Source: Akkermansiaceae bacterium
Lineage (GTDB): Bacteria > Verrucomicrobiota > Verrucomicrobiia > Verrucomicrobiales > Akkermansiaceae
Assembly: GCA_023299815.1 (NCBI GenBank)
Contig: JALZWA010000305.1
Location: 1 to 46,127 of the forward strand
Length of the DNA: 46,127 bases
Reading direction: 5' to 3'
Below are positions 9,072-17,385 of the stretch, in pieces. Each line of letters begins with the position of its first letter. Position 1 is the stretch's first letter. The notes below the pieces were generated by a model, which did no database searches, was not told where the DNA came from, and worked only from the letters and a program-made list of their open reading frames with translations. The translations under genes were made by a program, and so were the position numbers.

Positions 9072-10049
9072 TTACTTAAACTTAGAGCTCTCGATAAATT
9101 CATACCAATCTTTTTCAAAATCGGCATCACTAGCATAGCCATAGGTTTCGAGAAGGAGCTCTTTGTCTGGGGTCGCGCCATCGCGCAGGGCAGCGACAAA
9201 GGCTTGGTATTTGACAACGCGCTCCTCATCGCTGGCCAAGAAGTGGGTGAGGGCGAAGATGTAGCCCGTCTGGATCGGCGAGAGGTTGATGATTTTTGCA
9301 TTCATCACTCCCTCAAGGCTCACCCGCTTGTCCTTCTTAGAAAGCTTGCGAATGGCACTGGGCCATGGCGATTGGGCATCAAGGGTGCCGCCTGTGACGG
9401 TCTCGGCCTGCCCATCTTCAGACTCGTAATATTTTTCAAAATCGAGGTAGTGGACTCGGCAGCTCTTAAAGATGACGTGCTCAAGGTAGTAGCCCATTCC
9501 TGAACTCATCCAGAATGGCAGCTGGCTCTTTCGAGCTTGGCCGGAGAGGAATTGCGCTCCGGTAGCGTGGACGAAGAGGGCAGACTTATCCTTCTCATTA
9601 CCACCGCCTGAACCCTGGGTGTCTGTCTTGCAGATCACGAGGTAGCGGTTCTGGGGGTCACGATAGTTCCCCACCTTGGTGACCAGATTAGTGCGATCTT
9701 TACTCCAGCCATTTCGCTGTTCATCCGTTTGGACGACTGAGCCAAAAGTCTCGTTATCAGCCATCAGGTAGACGGTGTATTTATATTGCTCCCCTTTAGA
9801 TGCATCATCGCCGCCGGGAGTGCGGAACCCCTTTTTCTCAAAGTCCTCCACAATGACGGGAAGGATCTCGCTCATTTCCTTCCAGACCCGTTTGGCATAC
9901 TTCCGTGCGGGATCGTGATTCGTGGAGTAGGACCGCAATATGAAGTGATCGGTCTCTTTTTCCTTCCACTTGATGTCAGGAAAGTGATCTGTCTGACCCA
10001 GAGCAGAAAGCGTGAGGGCCGAAGAAAGCAGCGGAAGAATGATTTTCAT
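9072..10049 (-). CDS. Secreted gluzincin-like protein with lost HExxH motif
   Basis: A 325-residue protein with a signal peptide (MKIILPLLSSALTLSALG). The layout matches peptidase MA/DUF1570-like proteins: an early DHFILRSYS strand, ARKYAKRVWKEM helix, YTVYLMADNETF, and then a helix where a zinc peptidase would carry HExxH. Here the sequence is FVHATGAQF (about residue 160): the first His is kept, but Glu and the second His are Ala. The following LPFWMSSGMGYYLE keeps the family's small-residue turn and the distal Glu. It is therefore predicted to be a non-catalytic relative, perhaps a binding or scaffold protein. The upstream in-frame ATG (12 codons earlier) is rejected because MKII gives a proper signal peptide. 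It is divergent from mscL. Confidence 0.75.
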   Translation of the reverse strand: MKIILPLLSSALTLSALGQTDHFPDIKWKEKETDHFILRSYSTNHDPARKYAKRVWKEMSEILPVIVEDFEKKGFRTPGGDDASKGEQYKYTVYLMADNETFGSVVQTDEQRNGWSKDRTNLVTKVGNYRDPQNRYLVICKTDTQGSGGGNEKDKSALFVHATGAQFLSGQARKSQLPFWMSSGMGYYLEHVIFKSCRVHYLDFEKYYESEDGQAETVTGGTLDAQSPWPSAIRKLSKKDKRVSLEGVMNAKIINLSPIQTGYIFALTHFLASDEERVVKYQAFVAALRDGATPDKELLLETYGYASDADFEKDWYEFIESSKFK

Positions 10050-10125
10050 AGAATTAGGGTAAACAGAGCGAGAGGCGTGAAGCAATCAGGGATCCTAAAA
10101 ATTCTTTACTATTTTTAGATTTTTG

Positions 10126-10131
10126 TATATT
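10126..10131 (+). promoter_or_regulatory. Possible -10 box of mscL promoter
   Basis: TATATT lies in a strongly AT-rich stretch about 33 bases upstream of the mscL start. A TTTACT hexamer 15 bases upstream is the best -35 candidate, though the spacing is short. Support is from pattern only. Confidence 0.35.
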
Positions 10132-10163
10132 CTGTTAGACCTAACCCCAACCACTAATAAGAA

Positions 10164-10604
10164 ATGCTTAAAGAATTCAAAGATTTTGCCTTCAAAGGAA
10201 ACCTCATCGACATGGCTGTCGGAATTATCATCGGCGGCGCCTTTGCCACTGTCATGAAGTCACTTGTCGCTGATGTATTCATGCCGCCACTCGGCATGGT
10301 TCTCGGAAAAGTCGACTTTTCCCAGATGAAGATCGAGCTTCAGCCAGGCACTGCTGGTGTCGAGGAAGTGAAAAACGAAGCTGGTGAAATCACCACCGCT
10401 GCTGTCGCTGAAGTTCCTGAAGTTGCCATTAACTACGGTGCTTTCATTACCGAGTTTATCTCCTTCGTCCTGCTTGCGCTTGTCGTCTTCATCGTGATCA
10501 AGAAGGTCGTCGCTGGAATGCAGAAGGAAGAAGAAGCAGCTCCTGCAGAGCCACCTGTGCAGGAAGTCCTCCTCTCTGAGATTCGTGACCTTCTCAAGAA
10601 GTAA
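10164..10604 (+). CDS. mscL: Large-conductance mechanosensitive channel MscL
   Basis: A 146-residue MscL. It opens under membrane tension to release solutes during hypo-osmotic shock. The N-terminal amphipathic helix (LKEFKDFAFKGN) is followed by TM1 (about 14-42: IDMAVGIIIGGAFATVMKSL), with the Gly-rich pore-lining pattern. An extracellular loop follows (about 50-88), rich in Glu and Val and somewhat longer than in E. coli. TM2 lies at about 90-113 (AFITEFISFVLLALVVFIVI). The C-terminal helix carries an acidic Ala/Pro stretch and ends SEIRDLLKK, as is typical. It is monocistronic, with a strong terminator right behind it. Confidence 0.96.
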   Translation: MLKEFKDFAFKGNLIDMAVGIIIGGAFATVMKSLVADVFMPPLGMVLGKVDFSQMKIELQPGTAGVEEVKNEAGEITTAAVAEVPEVAINYGAFITEFISFVLLALVVFIVIKKVVAGMQKEEEAAPAEPPVQEVLLSEIRDLLKK

Positions 10605-10630
10605 TCACTCCCGTATCATTTAAATTTGAG

Positions 10631-10663
10631 AGAGGCCGGACGAAAGTCCGGCCTCTTCTTTTT
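10631..10663 (+). terminator. Rho-independent terminator of mscL
   Basis: An 11-bp perfect GC-rich stem (AGAGGCCGGAC / GTCCGGCCTCT) closes a GAAA tetraloop and is followed by TCTTTTT. It lies 26 bases behind the mscL stop. Confidence 0.93.
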
Positions 10664-10712
10664 GCGCATGTTTTTTGCTCGTCATCTTCCGGCGCGCATC
10701 TGAGTTTTCCTC

Positions 10713-11120
10713 ATGGCCAAACCGCAGCTCACCACGCAGGAAGAAGTGATGTTTTTTGATACCGATTGCGGCGGCGTCGTTCATAACATCGCCTATCTCC
10801 GCATGATCGAGACCTGCCGGACTCGGCTCGCTGCCCTTATGGGTATGGATTTGGCGGAAATGGCGGAGACTCAGCTCTTTCCTGTCGTTGTTCGCACAGA
10901 GATCGATTACCGCTCACCCGCAAAGCTGGGCGATCATCTTGAGATTCATGGCGTTTTAGCAGAGGTCGAGCGTGCTCGTTTCTGGTGTGAATTTAAAATG
11001 GTTCGTAAAGGGGAGGAGCGCGCACTTGTGACTTGTCGCCAAGCGCTTGCGATGGTCCAGATGCCAGCAGGGCGTCCTCAGCGCATTCCGAAGGACTGGA
11101 AAGATCAGTGGCCCGATTGA
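10713..11120 (+). CDS. Hotdog-fold acyl-CoA thioesterase (YbgC/4-hydroxybenzoyl-CoA thioesterase family)
   Basis: A 135-residue single hotdog domain. The signature FFDTDCGGVVHNIAYLRMIE contains the catalytic Asp (DTD) and the helix that packs on the CoA. A strand pattern of VVRTEIDYRSPAKLGD and the conserved Leu-Gly-Asp turn follow. Family members hydrolyse short- or medium-chain acyl-CoA thioesters, and YbgC interacts with acyl carrier protein and the Tol-Pal region in E. coli. No tol genes are nearby here. It is followed 55 bp later by gpmI in the same direction, so co-transcription is possible. Substrate preference cannot be read from the sequence. Confidence 0.88.
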   Translation: MAKPQLTTQEEVMFFDTDCGGVVHNIAYLRMIETCRTRLAALMGMDLAEMAETQLFPVVVRTEIDYRSPAKLGDHLEIHGVLAEVERARFWCEFKMVRKGEERALVTCRQALAMVQMPAGRPQRIPKDWKDQWPD

Positions 11121-11175
11121 TTAGGTCTGATTAAGGCTTCACCTCGCGCTCCCCAGTGCTTAGGACCGAGTCGAC

Positions 11176-12711
11176 ATGGCGCATCAACCGACAGTTCTTA
11201 TCATTCGCGACGGCTGGGGAGTAAATCCCGGTGGAAACAAGACCGCTAAAAAAGACGGGAACGCCGTCGAGCTGGCCAAGACTCCTTTTCACGAGATCAT
11301 GGAGGAGAAGTATCCCAAGGGACTCGTCTCCGCTTCAGGTCTTGATGTCGGCCTGCCTGAAGGTCAGATGGGGAACTCAGAAGTAGGTCACTTGAATCTC
11401 GGTGCCGGACGTATCGTTTACCAAGATCTTACCCGCATCAATAAATCGATCGAGGATGGCGAACTAGCTAAAATTAAAACTCTCAAAAGTGCCTTTGCGA
11501 AGGCGAAAGGAAAGCGGCTCCACTTCATCGGCCTCGTGTCAGATGGGGGGGTGCACAGTCACCAGAAGCACCTCGTAGCCCTCGCCAAAGCGGCCCGTGA
11601 AAGCGGCTGCGAGGATATGATGGTCCATGCCATCACCGATGGTCGCGACACCTCGCCCACTGGCGGAGAGGGTTACCTCAGCGAGGTCGAAGATGAACTC
11701 GCCAAATATAACGCCCGCATCGCTACGGTGATCGGTCGCTACTACGCGATGGATCGCGATAAGCGCTGGGAGCGCACCCAGCTTGCTTGGGATGCCATCG
11801 TCTGGGGAAAAGGTGAGAAGCACGATGTCCTCGCGAGCGAGGCGGTTGCTCAGCAATATGCGAATGACAAGACGGATGAATTCATCCTCCCGATGATCTT
11901 CTTCAGCCACGAGCAAAAGCGCGTGCGTGATGGTGATGTGGTGGTCTTCTTTAACTTCCGTGCCGACCGTGCCCGCCAGCTTTGCGAAGCTTTCCTCACG
12001 CGTCCTACTTTCAAAGGATTCAAAACTGGACGCCGTCCGAAAGTCGATTTTCTCACCCTCACGGAATATGATGAGACTTACACCTGTCCTGTTGTTTTTC
12101 CTCCTGAGACACTCAAGCAAGTTCTCGGAGAAGTGGTTTCAAAGGCGGGTAAAAAGCAGCTTCGAATCGCGGAGACCGAAAAATATCCTCACGTCTCCTA
12201 TTTCTTTAATGGGGGACTCGAGAAGAGTTATAAGGGCGAGGATCGCAAAGTGATTCCATCGCCCAAGGATGTCGCAACTTACGATCTCAAGCCCGAGATG
12301 AGCTCGCATGAGGTCGAGGAATTCGTCGTCAGCCATCTTAAGGATTACGATCTCGTCATCATCAACTTCGCGAACCCCGACATGGTCGGTCACACCGGAG
12401 TGGTGGACGCTGCCGTGAAAGCAGTCGAGCGGATCGATGATGCCGTAAAAGCCGTCACTGAAGAAACTCTCCGCCTCGGAGGCAAGCTCCTCATCACTGC
12501 GGACCACGGAAACTGCGAATTCATGATCAATGCCGATGGCTCCCCGCACACCGCGCACACCACGAATCTCGTGCACTGCTGGTATGTCTCTTCTGATGGC
12601 AAAAAGAAGAAGGTCAACGATGGCATCCTAGCGGACGTCGCCCCGACTCTCCTGGACATGATGGGCCTCGAAGCATCGAAGGAGATGACTGGTAAGAGCT
12701 TACTGAAGTAG
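11176..12711 (+). CDS. gpmI: 2,3-bisphosphoglycerate-independent phosphoglycerate mutase
   Basis: A 511-residue cytoplasmic glycolytic enzyme interconverting 3- and 2-phosphoglycerate, of the expected length (about 510). Residues 11-15 RDGWG give the first metal-binding Asp. The phosphorylated catalytic Ser is Ser68 in GNSEVGH. The inserted phosphotransfer domain follows with VSDGGVHSH and AITDGRDTSPT. The second half of the metal site is seen in INFANPDMVGHTG and ITADHGNCE, and in PHTAHTTN near the C-terminus. Translation starts at ATG behind a weak SD. The stop codon TAG lies inside the left arm of a palindromic repeat (family A). Confidence 0.97.
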   Translation: MAHQPTVLIIRDGWGVNPGGNKTAKKDGNAVELAKTPFHEIMEEKYPKGLVSASGLDVGLPEGQMGNSEVGHLNLGAGRIVYQDLTRINKSIEDGELAKIKTLKSAFAKAKGKRLHFIGLVSDGGVHSHQKHLVALAKAARESGCEDMMVHAITDGRDTSPTGGEGYLSEVEDELAKYNARIATVIGRYYAMDRDKRWERTQLAWDAIVWGKGEKHDVLASEAVAQQYANDKTDEFILPMIFFSHEQKRVRDGDVVVFFNFRADRARQLCEAFLTRPTFKGFKTGRRPKVDFLTLTEYDETYTCPVVFPPETLKQVLGEVVSKAGKKQLRIAETEKYPHVSYFFNGGLEKSYKGEDRKVIPSPKDVATYDLKPEMSSHEVEEFVVSHLKDYDLVIINFANPDMVGHTGVVDAAVKAVERIDDAVKAVTEETLRLGGKLLITADHGNCEFMINADGSPHTAHTTNLVHCWYVSSDGKKKKVNDGILADVAPTLLDMMGLEASKEMTGKSLLK

Positions 12712-12847
12712 GATAGCTGTCCCAGCTGTCTTCTCTGCCCGTAACTAAGAAAGGAGCCGTGGCGCCTCGCCACTGATCAACCGCGCTCCTCAACCCCAGT
12801 CTCCGCAGCATGTCGTCCGTGGGACAACCGATACGGATGATCCTACG
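12708..12847. repeat. Family A palindromic intergenic repeat (copy 1)
   Basis: The left arm begins GTAGGATAGCTGTC and the right arm ends GGATGATCCTACG, an imperfect inverted repeat about 27 bp long in each arm. The spacer holds shared modules: AAGGAGCCGTGGCGCC, and CAGCATGTCGTCCG, which recurs exactly at 22804. The arms overlap the 3' ends of both convergent genes and supply the TAG stops of gpmI and galK. It may work as a bidirectional terminator or mRNA-end structure. Confidence 0.7.
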
Positions 12848-14015
12848 ATTGTGAAATCACATGCGCGCCCTTAGCGGGGCGGGTCGCGAAGATGACAGGT
12901 GTGATCCCGGTCTTAGCCTCGTAGCGGTCGTGGAGGATTTTTCCGACTTCCTCTGCGTGTTTTGTCTCACAGAGCGTCACCGTTGATCCTCCGAATCCTC
13001 CACCGGTCATGCGGGCTCCGAGGACGCCTTCTAGGCCGCTGGCGATCTCTACCATGAGGTCGAGCTCTTCGCAGGAGACCTCGAAGTCATCACGAAGCGA
13101 AGCGTGGGAATCAGCCATGAGTTGGCCGATGTTTGAAAAGTCACCTGTCTTAAATGCGGTGACGGCGTCCTTGGTGCGCTGGATTTCTCCGACGACGTGG
13201 CGGGAGCGGCGGAAGACGCGGTCGCCCATCTCGGCTTCTTTGGTCAAGACGTCTTCGAGCGTGGCATCTCTCCAGCTTTCTTTCCCGATGATCGCGATGC
13301 CGTCTTCGGTGGCCTTCCGGCGCTCGGCGTAGCCGCCATCTGAGAGGTCGTGCGAGACACAGGTATTCGCTACGATGATGGAGAGGTCAGGATTTGAGAA
13401 AGGGACCATTTCGGGTTCACTGGAGCGGCAATCGATGAGGACGAGCTGGTCTTGCTCACCGAAAGCAGAAGCAAACTGGTCCATGATCCCACAGGGGACT
13501 CCGGCGAAGTCGTGCTCGGCCTTTTGGGCGAGAAGGGCTTTCTCACGAATGCCAAGCTCGATACCGAGGAGACCTTCGAAAAGCGTGGCCATGGCGCACT
13601 CGAGCGCGGCGGAAGAGGAAAGGCCGCCACCAGAGGGGACGGAGGAGACGATGCAGGCATCGAAGCCGGGGATCTCGTGGCCGAGATCATTGAATCCCTT
13701 GATCACGCCGCGGATGTAGTTGGACCATTTAAGATCCGAGATGCTCTGTGGTGAGGAGAGGTCGATGACGGCCTCGGGCTGATCGCCACTGCGCAGCCGA
13801 GCTTCGGTAGAGTTGTTCAGCTTAGCTGAGACGACGATGTAGCGCTCGATCGCCAGCGGGAGGACGAAGCCATCGCAGTAGTCGATGTGCTCTCCGATGA
13901 GGTTCACTCGACCGGGTGCTGCGGCGATGACAGTTCCTGCAGCACCATAGTGGTGGAGCATATCAGCATTTGCGGCAGCGGTGAGGGTGGAGAGGGAATC
14001 GTTTTCCTGAAGCAT
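12843..14015 (-). CDS. galK: Galactokinase
   Basis: A 390-residue GHMP-family kinase phosphorylating galactose to galactose-1-phosphate (Leloir pathway). The galactokinase signature is present: GRVNLIGEHIDYCDGFVLP near residues 35-53. The ATP loop is PSGGGLSSSAALE near 127, the catalytic Asp is expected in CGIMDQF, and the third motif MTGGGFGGSTV is near 340. It lies downstream of a galactose-type symporter on the same strand, with a hairpin terminator between them. That implies shared or staggered expression. galT and galE are not in the window. The stop lies inside the family A repeat. Confidence 0.96.
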   Translation of the reverse strand: MLQENDSLSTLTAAANADMLHHYGAAGTVIAAAPGRVNLIGEHIDYCDGFVLPLAIERYIVVSAKLNNSTEARLRSGDQPEAVIDLSSPQSISDLKWSNYIRGVIKGFNDLGHEIPGFDACIVSSVPSGGGLSSSAALECAMATLFEGLLGIELGIREKALLAQKAEHDFAGVPCGIMDQFASAFGEQDQLVLIDCRSSEPEMVPFSNPDLSIIVANTCVSHDLSDGGYAERRKATEDGIAIIGKESWRDATLEDVLTKEAEMGDRVFRRSRHVVGEIQRTKDAVTAFKTGDFSNIGQLMADSHASLRDDFEVSCEELDLMVEIASGLEGVLGARMTGGGFGGSTVTLCETKHAEEVGKILHDRYEAKTGITPVIFATRPAKGAHVISQS

Positions 14016-14054
14016 CTGTGCAGAAGATTAGCGAGAGAGCGGACGAGGGAAAAG

Positions 14055-14086
14055 AAAAAGCCCCGCCAAGATTGGCGGGGCTTTTT
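14055..14086. terminator. Bidirectional hairpin terminator between symporter and galK
   Basis: A near-perfect palindrome with AAAAAGCCCCGCC on the left and GGCGGGGCTTTTT on the right (15-bp arms, two-base centre). It has T-tracts on both strands. On the transcribed strand it follows the symporter stop and precedes galK by about 40 bases. It may terminate or attenuate read-through, lowering galK relative to the symporter. Confidence 0.88.
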
Positions 14087-14109
14087 GAGACTGAGTGGAT
14101 GTAAGATCT

Positions 14110-16044
14110 TTACCAAAAGATCACATACAAGATGAGAGTCATGCAAATGACAGCAATGCCGCACTTCTTAGCTCCTTGAGAGGGTTCCAGAGGGATGGCA
14201 TCGCTTACAGGGAGTATGACTGGTTCGGCGAGCGGTTTTGCAATTCTAAGAACAACCCCAATGACTGCGACGGTGATGAGACAGATCGACATCTGGTTAA
14301 GGAATGCCATGTCGGGGAAGGCGAAGATAAGAATACCGTAGAGGACGGCATTAGTGACAATTCCGATTACTCCGAAGTTCCGAGGTGTGCGCTGAGAGAG
14401 GAATCCGAACAAGAAGACACAGAGGATTCCTGGAGAGATGAAGCCTTGGAATTTTTGGATGATGTTGAAAACTCCGCCCAATTTTGGGTTCTCGAAGTTT
14501 GGAGCGACGATTGCCGCAATGAGAACGAAGAGGACAACGAAGCCCTTGCCGACCTTCACTAGCTTTTCAGGATCCTTCTCACCAGTGGCCTTTTGGTAAA
14601 GGTCCATGGTGGCGATGGTGGATGCTGAGTTGAGCATCGATGCAAGCGAGGAGATTACTGCTCCGAACAGCGCCGCGAGGACGAACCATGAAAGATACCA
14701 GTGTTCTTTGATGAGGTTTCGGACCAAGACGGGGAATGCTGAGTCGTAGTCGTATCCAACGAGCTTAGGACCACTTGAAGCAGACCCAGAGGCTATGGCC
14801 GCTTTACCGAGTTCATTGGCGGCTGCGGCAAATTCGTGATGATCAGCTGTCGCTGGAATTTCAGCTCCGGCAAGTTGCGCATTCTGCGTCATGGCCTTTT
14901 GAGCAAGCTCTGGCTGAAGCTGCACAAAGTGAGCATCGATGGTGTAGGCCTCTTTCGCGCCTACTCCTTGGATCGCTTCGATGTTGTTGGCAGCTGCCGT
15001 CGTGTGCAGATCATCAGAGAAGAGGTTGAAGGCGAGGATTCCCGGAATGACAACGATGAATGGGATGATGAGTTTCAGGAAAGCGGCAAAGACGATTCCC
15101 TTTTGGCCTTCAGCGAGAGATTTAGAACCAAGTGTGCGCTGCACAATGTATTGATTCAGACCCCAGTAATAGAAATTGGGAATCCAGAGACCGAGCATGA
15201 GAGCGCTCCATGGGATATCGGTATCGTCGTTAGGACGAACCATGTGCATTTTTCCTCCGGAGCCGTTGATCCCAGATTTGGCGACGGCTTCTCCGTCTTT
15301 TCCATCGTTTAGTAAATAAAGTCGTTCGAAAGCGTTGGCATTTTCGAGGTCGGCTACTGTGGCGGTGGAGTTTTCCACCTTTGTTTTGATGAGTTCCTCA
15401 GCTGGTGCATCAGCGAGAGCTCCGAAGGTGAACCACATGACGATGCCACCACCGATGATGAGTGAAGTTCCCCAGATGAGGTCTGTCCAAGCACAAGCTT
15501 TCAGGCCTCCAACAAAGACATAAACAGCCGCTAAAACTGCGATCATCCAACCCACTGCAGTGAGGTTACTAAGAATCGCAACGTCATTGTAGTAGTTTGA
15601 GACGAACTTAGCTCCAGAGAAGATGACGGCGGCAGTGGTGACGACAACGAGAACGGCAATCATTGAGATCGCCATGACCAGTCTGGCGGTGACTCCAAAG
15701 CGGAGCTCTAGAAACTCGGGAATGGTGTAAACTCCGGTTCGCAGAAAGCGGGGGAGGAATACGAATCCGACAACGACAAGGGTGACTGCGGCTAGCCACT
15801 CATAAGAGGCGATCGCCATCCCTAGCCAGTTTGCTGAGGAGCCGGACATGCCCACGAATTGCTCGGTAGAGATATTTGCAGCGATCAGAGAGAAACCAAC
15901 AAGCCACCAAGTGAGGCCACGGCCAGCGAGGAAGTAGCCTGAAGTCGTTGTTTCCTTTTCTTCCCTGTCTTTACTTTTCCATATCCCGAGGGCGATGACG
16001 CCTACAACGGCGACAATAAAGAGTGTGATTTCAAGAGTCTGCAT
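14110..16044 (-). CDS. Sodium/galactose-type symporter (SSS family, vSGLT-like)
   Basis: A 644-residue inner-membrane symporter. The start is set at MQTLEITLF, since the first TM begins there; an in-frame ATG 20 codons upstream adds only a polar stretch. The N-terminal half closely matches Vibrio vSGLT: YFLAGRGLTWWLVGFSLI, ANISTEQFVGMSGS and the unwound TM1 region. VYTIPEFLELRFG and the Na+-site segment SSLASMLNSASTIATMDLY are also present. About 14 TM helices are expected. A large extra loop of roughly 80 residues, rich in Ala/Gln/Glu, sits before AFPVLVRNLI, where vSGLT has a short loop. galK downstream supports galactose (or glucose) as substrate. Confidence 0.93.
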   Translation of the reverse strand: MQTLEITLFIVAVVGVIALGIWKSKDREEKETTTSGYFLAGRGLTWWLVGFSLIAANISTEQFVGMSGSSANWLGMAIASYEWLAAVTLVVVGFVFLPRFLRTGVYTIPEFLELRFGVTARLVMAISMIAVLVVVTTAAVIFSGAKFVSNYYNDVAILSNLTAVGWMIAVLAAVYVFVGGLKACAWTDLIWGTSLIIGGGIVMWFTFGALADAPAEELIKTKVENSTATVADLENANAFERLYLLNDGKDGEAVAKSGINGSGGKMHMVRPNDDTDIPWSALMLGLWIPNFYYWGLNQYIVQRTLGSKSLAEGQKGIVFAAFLKLIIPFIVVIPGILAFNLFSDDLHTTAAANNIEAIQGVGAKEAYTIDAHFVQLQPELAQKAMTQNAQLAGAEIPATADHHEFAAAANELGKAAIASGSASSGPKLVGYDYDSAFPVLVRNLIKEHWYLSWFVLAALFGAVISSLASMLNSASTIATMDLYQKATGEKDPEKLVKVGKGFVVLFVLIAAIVAPNFENPKLGGVFNIIQKFQGFISPGILCVFLFGFLSQRTPRNFGVIGIVTNAVLYGILIFAFPDMAFLNQMSICLITVAVIGVVLRIAKPLAEPVILPVSDAIPLEPSQGAKKCGIAVICMTLILYVIFW

Positions 16045-16061
16045 AATTCTAATTGTGTGCG

Positions 16062-16130
16062 TAACAGGACCTCTGTTGAAGCCGCTATGCTTCAGAAGGT
16101 GCAAAAAGCTATTGCATGAGGGGCCTGTTA
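16062..16130. promoter_or_regulatory. Nested palindromes upstream of symporter gene
   Basis: Outer arms TAACAGGACCTC and GAGGGGCCTGTTA enclose an inner TGAAGC-CGCTAT-GCTTCA palindrome, 18 bases upstream of the symporter start. This could be a sugar-responsive operator or a leader hairpin. No regulator gene is adjacent. Confidence 0.35.
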
Positions 16131-16194
16131 GGAAAGGTCAAAAAGGAGAGCCATGGTTCCTGCCTTGTCTTCAGCTAATGAATGGCTTTGGAAG

Positions 16195-16333
16195 GTAGCC
16201 GAGATTTTTAATCTTGGTTCGTGCGCGGGAGTGGCTCGCGAGAGGTCATTCAGAGGACGCTAAGGTGTTCGGCGGGTGTGGGGAGAGTCGGGCGCGGTGT
16301 GGCCTGCGAACCAAGATTAGAAATCTCGGCTAC
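16195..16333. repeat. MITE-like element with 27-bp terminal inverted repeats
   Basis: A 139-bp element with terminal arms GTAGCCGAGATTT and AAATCTCGGCTAC (27 bp each, one mismatch). The arms also contain TAATCTTGGTTCG. It has a GC-rich core and no coding frame. No clear target-site duplication is seen. It sits between the symporter promoter and the plsX stop. The terminal symmetry suggests a non-autonomous transposable element or a dispersed palindromic repeat. Confidence 0.65.
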
Positions 16334-16338
16334 TTTCT

Positions 16339-17364
16339 TTAAGCAGGCATCACCACGTCGCGGAGCATTTGTTCAATCTTGGGATTGATCTCGTGCTTGA
16401 GGGCCTCATTGGCCATGCGGAGGGCGTTCTTGATCGCGAGGGCGGAGGAGCCGCCGTGGGCGATGATGACGACGCCATTGACGCCCAAAAGGGGGCTGCC
16501 GCCGTAGGACTCGTAGTTTGTGCGGTCCTTCACTGCTTGGAAGGCTCCCTTGCCCATGAGGGCTCCGGCGATGCGGAGGGGGTTCTTTTTAAACTCCTGC
16601 TTCATCCACTTTGACATGGCCTTGGCGGTGGCTTCACAGCTCTTTAGGACGATGTTTCCGGTGAAGCCATCACAGAGGCAGACATCGAGCTTCGTTTGGA
16701 AAAGGTCGTGGCCTTCGACATTCCCTAGGAAGGTGAAGGGGGCGGTGCCGCGATCGACGAGGTGGTTCAGGAGAACCATGGTCTCTTTGGTAAAGGTGGT
16801 GCCTTTTTCATCTTCCTCGCCATTCGACATGATGCCGACGTGGGGATTTTCGACCTTCAGCACTTCCTTCGCGTAGACGCTGCCCATGATGGCGTAGGTG
16901 AGGAGGTGGGAGGGCTTGGCTTCTGGGTTAGCTCCTGAATCGAGGAGGTTACAGACGCCATGCTCATTCGGCATCGGGGAGGCGATGCCAGCACGGGCGA
17001 CTCCTTTTAAAAGGCGGAGTTTTACGGTGGCAGCGGCCACGGCAGCTCCGGTGTTGCCAGCGGAGACCATCGCTCCGGCTTCACCACGCTTTACGAGATC
17101 AGCGGCGATGGCGATGGAGGAATTCTTTTTGCGCCGGAGTGCTTTGGCCCCGGATTCATCCATGCCGACGACTTCTGGTGCATCGACGTAGCGGATGCGT
17201 GGGTCGGTGAGGCCACAGGCAGCGGCTTCTTTTTTCAGAAGATCTTCAGGTCCGGTGAGGATAATTTCCTCAATCTCTTGATTCTCTTTGAGAAGATCAC
17301 GTGCACCGATGAGATTGACGCCCGGAGCGTGGTCCCCACCCATGGCATCGAGAGCGATCTTCAT
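16339..17364 (-). CDS. plsX: Phosphate acyltransferase PlsX
   Basis: A 341-residue enzyme making acyl-phosphate from acyl-ACP for phospholipid synthesis. Conserved features include the start MKIALDAMGGDHAP, AGNTGA near 100, LLDSGANPEAKP, GNVEGHD and CDGFTGNIVLK. GSPLLGVNGVVIIAHG lies toward the C-terminus. Length and start agree with the family. It is the last gene of a yceD-rpmF-plsX cluster on this strand, a widely conserved order that links ribosomal protein L32 to fatty-acid and phospholipid synthesis. A hairpin separates it from rpmF. Confidence 0.97.
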   Translation of the reverse strand: MKIALDAMGGDHAPGVNLIGARDLLKENQEIEEIILTGPEDLLKKEAAACGLTDPRIRYVDAPEVVGMDESGAKALRRKKNSSIAIAADLVKRGEAGAMVSAGNTGAAVAAATVKLRLLKGVARAGIASPMPNEHGVCNLLDSGANPEAKPSHLLTYAIMGSVYAKEVLKVENPHVGIMSNGEEDEKGTTFTKETMVLLNHLVDRGTAPFTFLGNVEGHDLFQTKLDVCLCDGFTGNIVLKSCEATAKAMSKWMKQEFKKNPLRIAGALMGKGAFQAVKDRTNYESYGGSPLLGVNGVVIIAHGGSSALAIKNALRMANEALKHEINPKIEQMLRDVVMPA

Positions 17365-17385
17365 ACGTGATTATTTTAGGATACA

